Shown one piece after another: positions 1-6,163 of a stretch of DNA of 6,163 nucleotides. The DNA lies in NCBI GenBank assembly GCA_904502105.1, contig CAJGDF010000111.1:1-6163 (forward strand), read 5' to 3'. The DNA is from an uncultured Clostridia bacterium. Its GTDB lineage: Bacteria; Bacillota; Clostridia; Oscillospirales; UBA644. The notes beneath the pieces are model-generated. The model was not told where the DNA came from. It made no database searches and saw nothing but the letters and a program-made list of their open reading frames with translations. Position numbers and translations under genes: made by a program. Within the stretch, counting starts at the first letter, position 1. Each line of letters starts with the position of its first letter.

Positions 1-30
1 ACAATACGAAATAAAAAAAATTATTAATAC

Positions 31-36
31 AGGAGG
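31..36 (+). promoter_or_regulatory. Ribosome binding site of the solute-binding lipoprotein gene
   Basis: AGGAGG is a full match to the anti-Shine-Dalgarno core and lies 7 bases before the ATG at 44. It fixes the start and suggests strong translation. The promoter is not visible because only 43 bases precede the gene, so this gene may be the last of a longer operon. Confidence 0.9.
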
Positions 37-43
37 CTTCCTA

Positions 44-1459
44 ATGAAAAAAATATTGGCAATTCTTCTTTGCTGTATATTCATTTTCGGATGTGTTTCA
101 TGTTCTAATGAAAACATGGAGGAAATTGTTCCCGAATTCGGCGAAGTAGAGGGTGATGTCGATCTTGACGGCAAAAACTTTGTTTTCGCAATGGTTCAGG
201 ACTATTTCTTTGAAGGTGCAGACTCAACCCTCGGTTATATTAATACTACCGAATTTGCTGACCTTGCGGCTCAGAGAATTAAAGATGTTCAGAACAAACA
301 CAATTGTACTATTGAATTCAAGTACGTACCCAGAGCAGGCGATGCTGCTTATAAGGATGTTATTTCCGGTGAATGTACTATCGACATCATCCAGGAAGAA
401 ACTTATTGGCTTTTATCCTATGTTCCTATGCGTATATTTGTTGACCTTGCAACCGTTGACAGCCTTGATGTTACCGACGAAGCAAAATGGGGCAACAGAA
501 ATATGCTCTATTCAACAATGTGGGACGGTGAGATTTACGGTGTAATCCCCGCAGCTCATCCTCTCCGTACTCAGAACTCCATGGGCAGCGTTCTCGGTAT
601 CAACGAACAGCACGTTCAGTCTCTCGGTGAAGTTGACACCAGAGATTATTATGAAAACGGCGAATGGACTTGGGATACTTTTACCCGTGTTCTTACCGAC
701 TACACTCTTACTTCCCTCGGCGGTGACCAGATCTACTCTTTGGTAACTTCCGGTGACAGATTGCCCATGGCTGCAGCTTTCTCTAACGGCGGTGAATATA
801 TAACTGTCAGAGAAGACGGAACTTTTGATCTCGGTATTTTCAGCGAAGCTTCTCTTGAAGCATTTAATCAGGTTTATGAATGGCTGAACGGTCCTACCGC
901 TGCAAACATTCATCTTGATTACAAGGATTGCGGCCGTGACTATCTTAAATCAGGTCTTGCTGTTATAGGTATGCTTGATGCTTATCAGATCCTTTCCGGT
1001 ACCGACTCCATTGCATATGCGCTTGATAATTTCGGTATTGTTCCTTTCCCGACAGGTCCCGAAGCAGATCCCCGTTCTTTTAAATCCTTCTATGATGCTG
1101 CGGACTTTACTCTTTGTATTCCTATCACCGAAACTCATGTTGAAGAAACTGCTTTTGTAATCGATGCTCTTTATGAACCGTTTGAAGGCTATGAAACAAA
1201 AGACAGCATTATCGATTATCTTTATGATAACTATTTCCTCGACAGACGTGATGCTGAATATTTCTATTCTCTTTCCGATATTGAACATGCATATTACTTC
1301 CCCTCTATGGATGGTATGTATGATGATATCTGGCCCCATCTCGCTGGAGATAAAAAACCTCTCGAAGTTCTTGAGGCTAAAAAAGAATCTATGTATCTTC
1401 GTGCGGAAGAACATCTTCTTCCCAGAAGCAGAACCGTTATGGAACTCTACGGTAACTAA
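44..1459 (+). CDS. Extracellular solute-binding lipoprotein of an ABC importer (family 1-like, probably carbohydrate)
   Basis: Seen: 471 residues starting with a lipoprotein signal, KK at 2-3, a hydrophobic core at about 4-16, then Cys17 (IFGC) or Cys20 (CVSC) as the lipidated residue, followed by an acidic linker (21-40). The mature part has hallmarks of large family 1 binding proteins: a DGEIYGVIP stretch (161-169), the ENGEWTWDTF motif (204-213) and a VPFPTGPEAD loop (333-342). Length fits a full-length member. Family knowledge: such proteins are anchored outside the membrane and hand ligand, usually a sugar or oligosaccharide, to two permeases and an ATPase. Inference: the substrate cannot be read from sequence. 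No permease gene follows; a terminator begins 11 bases after the stop, so partners lie upstream of the window or elsewhere. Codon choice is richer in C-ending codons (ACC, TTC, CTC, GAC) than in the minus-strand genes, which hints at high expression. Confidence 0.85.
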   Translation: MKKILAILLCCIFIFGCVSCSNENMEEIVPEFGEVEGDVDLDGKNFVFAMVQDYFFEGADSTLGYINTTEFADLAAQRIKDVQNKHNCTIEFKYVPRAGDAAYKDVISGECTIDIIQEETYWLLSYVPMRIFVDLATVDSLDVTDEAKWGNRNMLYSTMWDGEIYGVIPAAHPLRTQNSMGSVLGINEQHVQSLGEVDTRDYYENGEWTWDTFTRVLTDYTLTSLGGDQIYSLVTSGDRLPMAAAFSNGGEYITVREDGTFDLGIFSEASLEAFNQVYEWLNGPTAANIHLDYKDCGRDYLKSGLAVIGMLDAYQILSGTDSIAYALDNFGIVPFPTGPEADPRSFKSFYDAADFTLCIPITETHVEETAFVIDALYEPFEGYETKDSIIDYLYDNYFLDRRDAEYFYSLSDIEHAYYFPSMDGMYDDIWPHLAGDKKPLEVLEAKKESMYLRAEEHLLPRSRTVMELYGN

Positions 1460-1470
1460 ATATAATGTTA

Positions 1471-1496
1471 AAGACCACCGAGCGATTGGTGGTCTT
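1471..1496. terminator. Bidirectional intrinsic terminator between convergent genes
   Basis: AAGACCACC (1471-1479) and GGTGGTCTT (1488-1496) form a perfect 9-bp stem with an 8-base loop. On the plus strand it follows the lipoprotein stop by 11 bases and is followed by a T-rich run (CGTTTATTTGTG). On the minus strand it lies 3 bases after the stop of the operon's last gene and is followed by TTTAACATTATATTT. Neither U tract is ideal, but the position between two convergent stops supports use in both directions. Confidence 0.8.
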
Positions 1497-1499
1497 CGT

Positions 1500-2432
1500 T
1501 TATTTGTGTTTCTTTAATATAAATGTTATTCCTGTTAAAGCTAAAACTGATAGCATTGGAGCTATGATTGAAAAATCACAAGTGGATGGATTTGATTCGT
1601 CGTCCAATTCGATTTTTTTCTCTGCTTTAACAAATGACGATATTTCGGAGTTTTCCTTGAAACCGTCATAACATACCCTCCAACCGTTATCTTCGTAATA
1701 AAGGCCGATTGTGAATGTTAAATTGCCAAAATCTTCTGATGGTATCGTGATATCGTAAAAATACCATCCTCCATTCTCGGATACGAATGTTTGCTCCAAA
1801 AGATATCCTTCGTATTTAAATGGAATCAGAGAAACTTTTCCTCCGATATCATAAAGTTCATTTCCGAAAATTCGTATGGAGGTGTTTGTAATGTAATCCG
1901 TAGCAAGAGAATTTGAAAAAATGCTTTTGAGATATGAAATGAATTTACTTTGTGTTGAAAATTCATCAAGTAACGGATACCATTCTGTTCCGTTTGCATC
2001 TTTTATAGGGGTTGCTGTAAAATCAAGCAAATAAGTATTGTCGTATTTGTCTGTTTTGTAGAGCCAAAGGCGCTTATCTGTAAGTATCCTTGCTTCTTCG
2101 TCAGAAATAGAATTGGGGATTTTAGCATACTCTCTTATGCTCCAATTTCCGTCAGAGGATATATCTACATATGCTGTATCAGCAATATATTCAATACCGT
2201 TTTCTGCCGTTAAAACAGCATACATGGTAAGCAACCTAGTTTCATTGTTGTAGCTGTATCTTATATTATCGCTTTTTGCGAATTCTGTTGATTCAGATTT
2301 TAGTGTGTCGATCAATCCGGTTACTGTTTGGGCATTTGTGTTTAATGTAAAAAGCGCAAATGTAAAGCAAACGGTAAGGGTGAACAGTATGAACTTTTTC
2401 AAATAACGTTTGTATACATTCAGTCTTTTCAT
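1500..2432 (-). CDS. Secreted or cell-wall protein of unknown function with a degenerate sortase-type C-terminus
   Basis: I do not recognise the central domain. Seen: 310 residues. The N-terminus is basic (KR, YKRYLKK) followed by a hydrophobic core (14-30) and a likely signal-peptidase site after NTNA (31-34). The body is rich in aromatic and polar residues, with short similar elements (DGNWSI at 94-99, GGWYFYDITI at 221-230, NGWRVCYDG at 249-257) that suggest a beta-rich extracellular fold. The C-terminus has NPSTCD (281-286), a hydrophobic segment (287-306) and the basic tail KKHK. This is the layout of a sortase signal, but the glycine of NPxTGD is replaced by Cys285. The gene begins 2 bases after the tgt stop, and its AAAGAGG ribosome binding site (2447-2441) lies inside the end of tgt, so it is the last gene of the queA operon. 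A plain C-terminal membrane anchor is the alternative. Function is not assigned. Confidence 0.8.
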   Translation of the reverse strand: MKRLNVYKRYLKKFILFTLTVCFTFALFTLNTNAQTVTGLIDTLKSESTEFAKSDNIRYSYNNETRLLTMYAVLTAENGIEYIADTAYVDISSDGNWSIREYAKIPNSISDEEARILTDKRLWLYKTDKYDNTYLLDFTATPIKDANGTEWYPLLDEFSTQSKFISYLKSIFSNSLATDYITNTSIRIFGNELYDIGGKVSLIPFKYEGYLLEQTFVSENGGWYFYDITIPSEDFGNLTFTIGLYYEDNGWRVCYDGFKENSEISSFVKAEKKIELDDESNPSTCDFSIIAPMLSVLALTGITFILKKHK

Positions 2433-2434
2433 TT

Positions 2435-4640
<2,206 letters not shown>

Positions 4641-4641
4641 T

Positions 4642-5682
4642 TTATCCTATAAACATTGCATCACCAAAAGAGAAAAATCTGTATCTTTCTTTAACAGCTT
4701 CTTCATATGCAGCCAATACGTTCTCTCGTCCAGCAAGTGCGGAAATAAGCATTATAAGTGTACTTTCGGGGAGATGAAAATTGGTGATAAGTCTGTCAAC
4801 AACCTTAAAGTCATAAGGCGGATAGATAAATATATCAGTTTCTCCCGACATTTCCTTTAACTCAAAATTATCTTTTGTAATGTTTAAACGGCATCCGGCT
4901 GTTTCAAGTGTTCTTGTACAAGTTGTTCCTACTGCAGTAACCCTGTGTCCGGTAGCTTTGGCTTTGTTGATTATTTCAACAGTCTTTTCGGGTAAAATAA
5001 AGAATTCGGAGTGCATCTGATGTTCTTCTATTTTTTCTGTTTTAACGGGTCTGAATGTTCCGAGTCCTACGTGTAATGTTATAAAACCGATTTCTACGCC
5101 TTTATTTCTTAACTCGTCAAGAATTTCTTCTGTAAAATGAAGACCTGCGGTAGGTGCGGCGACAGATCCGTCATATTTCGCATATACTGTTTGGTATCTG
5201 CCGTAATCGTCCTGTTCCTCTGTAATGTAAGGGGGGAGTGGGATCTGTCCGATTTCATCAAGCTTCTTTCTGAAGTCACCTTCAAAATCGAATCGTATCA
5301 TTCTGTTTCCGCTTTCAAGAACTTCAAGAACTTCTCCGGCAACACCGCAAACATCTATTTGAGTTCCGGCCTTCATTTTCTTGCCCGGTTTAACAAGACA
5401 TTCCCATGTGTTTGAATTGTCTGCAGGACGAAGTAAAAATACCTCGATATCAGCTCCGTCGGGAACTCTTTTCGCAAAGAGACGAGCGGGTATTACTCTT
5501 GAGTCATTAAGAATAAGGCAGTCGCCTTCTTCAAAGCAGTCCAAAATATCTCTGAAAGTTCCGTGCTTTACTTCGCCGTTTTCTTTGTTTAAAAACATCA
5601 GTCTTGAGAGGTCTCTTTTCTCTGCAGGATGCTGAGCAATAAGCTCATCGGGTAGGTCATAATAAAAATCGTGAAGATCCAT
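4642..5682 (-). CDS. queA: S-adenosylmethionine:tRNA ribosyltransferase-isomerase (queuosine biosynthesis)
   Basis: QueA transfers and isomerises the ribosyl part of SAM onto preQ1-34 in tRNA to give epoxyqueuosine, the step after Tgt. Seen: 346 residues, normal for the family, with all conserved blocks: YDLPDELIAQHPAEKRDLSRL (8-28), LNDSRVIPARLF (58-69), GSVAAPTAGLHFT (172-184), HVGLGTFRPV (204-213), MHSEFF (223-228), VGTTCTRTLE (251-260), NFHLPESTLIMLISALAG (301-318) and RYRFFSFGDAMFI (333-345). I chose the ATG at 5682 because MDLHDFYYDLP is the family N-terminus and GAGGAG (5692-5687) lies 4 bases upstream. The open frame continues to an ATG at 5766, but those 28 extra residues are not family-like. 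It is the first gene of the minus-strand operon and has a leader of roughly 100 bases. I see no preQ1 riboswitch in that leader. No queG or queH gene is present here for the final reduction. Confidence 0.97.
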   Translation of the reverse strand: MDLHDFYYDLPDELIAQHPAEKRDLSRLMFLNKENGEVKHGTFRDILDCFEEGDCLILNDSRVIPARLFAKRVPDGADIEVFLLRPADNSNTWECLVKPGKKMKAGTQIDVCGVAGEVLEVLESGNRMIRFDFEGDFRKKLDEIGQIPLPPYITEEQDDYGRYQTVYAKYDGSVAAPTAGLHFTEEILDELRNKGVEIGFITLHVGLGTFRPVKTEKIEEHQMHSEFFILPEKTVEIINKAKATGHRVTAVGTTCTRTLETAGCRLNITKDNFELKEMSGETDIFIYPPYDFKVVDRLITNFHLPESTLIMLISALAGRENVLAAYEEAVKERYRFFSFGDAMFIG

Positions 5683-5686
5683 ATTT

Positions 5687-5692
5687 CTCCTC
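5687..5692 (-). promoter_or_regulatory. Ribosome binding site that sets the queA start
   Basis: On the minus strand GAGGAG is followed by AAAT and then the ATG at 5682. No comparable site precedes the in-frame ATG at 5766, so this site decides between the two starts. Confidence 0.88.
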
Positions 5693-5751
5693 AATAATCG
5701 AATGTGTAATTTATGTTTGATATGATTTTGTCTTTTATTGTAAATTTTGCG

Positions 5752-5765
5752 TGTCAGTGTTGACA
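5752..5765. repeat. Short inverted repeat over the asd -35 box (possible operator)
   Basis: TGTCA (5752-5756) and TGACA (5761-5765) form a perfect 5-bp inverted repeat around GTGT, and the right arm is part of the -35 TTGACA of the asd promoter. It could be a small repressor site or a weak hairpin in the queA leader RNA. At this length it could also be chance. Confidence 0.35.
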
Positions 5766-5788
5766 TATCGGATAAAATCTGCTATACT
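5760..5788 (+). promoter_or_regulatory. Sigma-A promoter for the asd leader
   Basis: The -35 TTGACA (5760-5765) is a perfect match, the spacer is 17 bases, and the -10 is TATACT (5783-5788), preceded by TGC, an extended -10. Transcription should begin near 5795, just before the P1 helix of the lysine riboswitch. This position independently supports both the promoter and the riboswitch calls. Confidence 0.9.
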
Positions 5789-5790
5789 TA

Positions 5791-5819
5791 ATTATAACTT
5801 GATAGAGGTGCGTTGTCAA
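5791..5819 (-). promoter_or_regulatory. Consensus sigma-A promoter for the queA operon
   Basis: Read on the minus strand, TTGACA (5819-5814), a 17-base spacer and TATAAT (5796-5791) match the vegetative consensus at all twelve positions. The predicted start is near 5784, giving a queA leader of about 100 bases. The -10 boxes of this promoter and the asd promoter are 2 bases apart on opposite strands, so two polymerases could not bind at once. The -35 box and spacer fall within DNA that is transcribed as the 5' part of the lysine aptamer on the other strand. Confidence 0.85.
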
Positions 5820-5992
5820 TAAGTATTTCGCTTAATTTCGATAAATTTCGGATTGTTGTTCCTGTCAGCAGCGAAAAAAAGGTGCCATCGCCGAGGAAAT
5901 GGATGAGCAGGAGGCTTCATTGTCCGGACGTTCAGTGAAAAACTGCTCGGCTGTTACCGCATAATGCGGTATTGAGCTATCTGTTGCAATAA
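5796..5992 (+). promoter_or_regulatory. Lysine riboswitch (L box) aptamer upstream of asd
   Basis: The leader carries L-box consensus blocks in the right order: GATAGAGGTGCG (5801-5812), GGTGCCATCGCCGA (5881-5894), TGTCCGGACG (5921-5930), GGCTGT (5949-5954) and GAGCTATC (5974-5981). Helices visible are: P1, GATAG (5801-5805) with CTATC (5977-5981), extendable by AAC with GTT; an inner P2 helix, TTTCGCT (5826-5832) with AGCGAAA (5870-5876); P3, about 5898-5921 with a bulge; P4, CAGT (5933-5936) with ACTG (5942-5945); and P5, TACCGCA (5955-5961) with TGCGGTA (5965-5971). Known role: lysine binding stabilises P1 and turns off lysine/diaminopimelate genes. Asd makes a shared precursor of lysine, threonine and methionine, which fits. 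Expected outcome: high lysine terminates transcription before asd. Confidence 0.93.
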
Positions 5993-6019
5993 TATATCTG
6001 TGTATTTTATTGACGACGG
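5981..6019 (+). promoter_or_regulatory. Predicted antiterminator hairpin of the lysine riboswitch
   Basis: The 3' strand of P1 and the bases after it (5981-5992) pair with the 5' arm of the terminator (6007-6019): C5981-G6019, U5982-G6018, GUUG (5983-5986) with CGAC (6014-6017), a bulged A6013, then CAAUAA (5987-5992) with UUAUUG (6007-6012). Further pairs close a small loop near 5998-6001. This structure excludes both P1 and the terminator, so it is the expected form without lysine. Confidence 0.7.
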
Positions 6020-6038
6020 GAGCATATTCCGTCGTTTT
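6013..6038 (+). terminator. Riboswitch-controlled intrinsic terminator before asd
   Basis: ACGACGGGA (6013-6021) pairs with TTCCGTCGT (6027-6035), including one G-U pair, around the loop GCATA. The run TTTT (6035-6038) follows, then GC, so the U tract is short. It ends 29 bases before the asd ATG and shares its 5' arm with the predicted antiterminator, as expected for an OFF switch acting on transcription. Confidence 0.8.
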
Positions 6039-6067
6039 GCATATAATGAAACTGGAGAAAGATTTGT

Positions 6068-6163
6068 ATGAAAAATTATAATGTTGCTATTATAGGTGCT
6101 ACCGGTATGGTTGGCCAGCGTTTTGCTGTATTGCTTGAAAATCATCCTTGGTTTACTGTAACT
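6068..6163 (+). CDS. asd: Aspartate-semialdehyde dehydrogenase, N-terminal fragment (cut by window end)
   Basis: Asd reduces aspartyl phosphate to aspartate semialdehyde with NADPH, the branch point to lysine/diaminopimelate, threonine and methionine. Seen: only the first 32 residues, with the dinucleotide-binding loop [10 protein letters not shown] at 10-19 and HPWFTVT at 26-32. GMVGQRF followed by HPWF is typical of the archaeal/fungal-type enzyme rather than the GAVGQE form common in bacteria, although this type also occurs in some anaerobic bacteria. The start has GGAG (6054-6057) 10 bases upstream. The lysine riboswitch in its leader supports the identification independently. The frame is open at the window end and the rest of the gene is not visible. 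Confidence 0.9.
   Translation, partial: MKNYNVAIIGATGMVGQRFAVLLENHPWFTVT

Noticed and set aside
512..1414. Long minus-strand open frames inside the lipoprotein gene (512-913 and 950-1414)
   Set aside because: They are shadows of a clear coding gene on the plus strand, with compositionally odd translations and no ribosome binding site or family motifs.
5683..5766. Upstream in-frame extension of queA by 28 residues to an ATG at 5766
   Set aside because: The extra residues do not match the QueA N-terminus, no good ribosome binding site precedes that ATG, and GAGGAG sits directly before the ATG at 5682.
5755..5777. Alternative minus-strand queA promoter using a CTGACA -35 at about 5759-5754
   Set aside because: The only nearby -10-like box (TACAAT) is about 9 bases away, far short of the needed 16-18, whereas the TTGACA-17-TATAAT pair at 5819-5791 is perfect.
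5683..5784. Possible preQ1 riboswitch in the queA leader
   Set aside because: I looked for the compact preQ1 hairpin with a downstream A-rich tail pairing into its loop and found neither. The leader is A-rich and mostly unstructured apart from the short TGTCA/TGACA repeat.
5908..5918. CAGGAGGCTTC occurs both here and at 30-40 before the lipoprotein gene
   Set aside because: An 11-base match containing the ribosome-binding core is plausible by chance. Here it is explained by the P3 stem-loop of the riboswitch.
5954..6145. 63-codon open frame on the minus strand
   Set aside because: It lies antisense to the riboswitch terminator and the asd start, has no recognisable ribosome binding site, and resembles no protein I know.

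Overview
The window looks like chromosomal DNA from a low-GC, Gram-positive, clostridial-type bacterium, possibly a gut Oscillospiraceae/Lachnospiraceae relative. The reasons are AT-rich codon use, strong GAGG/AGGAGG ribosome binding sites, consensus vegetative promoters, a lysine riboswitch ahead of asd, a Gram-positive lipoprotein signal and a sortase-like C-terminus. The genus is inference. I see no mobile element, CRISPR array, tRNA or rRNA.

Layout. (1) 44-1459, plus strand: a lipoprotein solute-binding protein of an ABC importer, probably for a sugar. (2) 1471-1496: a perfect 9-bp hairpin that can terminate transcription from both sides, because the next gene converges on it. (3) 5682 down to 1500, minus strand: a tight four-gene operon in the order queA, an AlkZ/YcaQ-like winged-helix gene, tgt, and a secreted/cell-wall protein of unknown function. 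Gene spacings are 1, 19 and 2 bases. (4) 5683-6067: a 385-base divergent control region. (5) 6068 to the window end, plus strand: the first 32 codons of asd, of the archaeal/fungal sequence type.

The operon encodes two consecutive late steps of queuosine tRNA modification. Tgt exchanges guanine-34 for preQ1, and QueA builds the epoxy-cyclopentanediol ring from SAM. A putative DNA glycosylase gene is lodged between them, and a surface protein follows where yajC often sits in other genomes.

The control region is the most striking part. Two near-perfect sigma-A promoters lie back to back with their -10 boxes only 2 bases apart. The plus promoter (TTGACA-17-TATACT with an extended -10 TG) drives asd through a lysine riboswitch and an intrinsic terminator. 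The minus promoter (TTGACA-17-TATAAT) drives queA, and its -35 box and spacer are written in DNA that also encodes the P1/P2 strand of the aptamer. The two polymerase footprints should exclude each other, which could link queuosine-operon transcription to that of the lysine/diaminopimelate pathway. No wholly new system is evident; the unusual points are this shared regulatory DNA and the glycosylase-like gene inside the queuosine operon.
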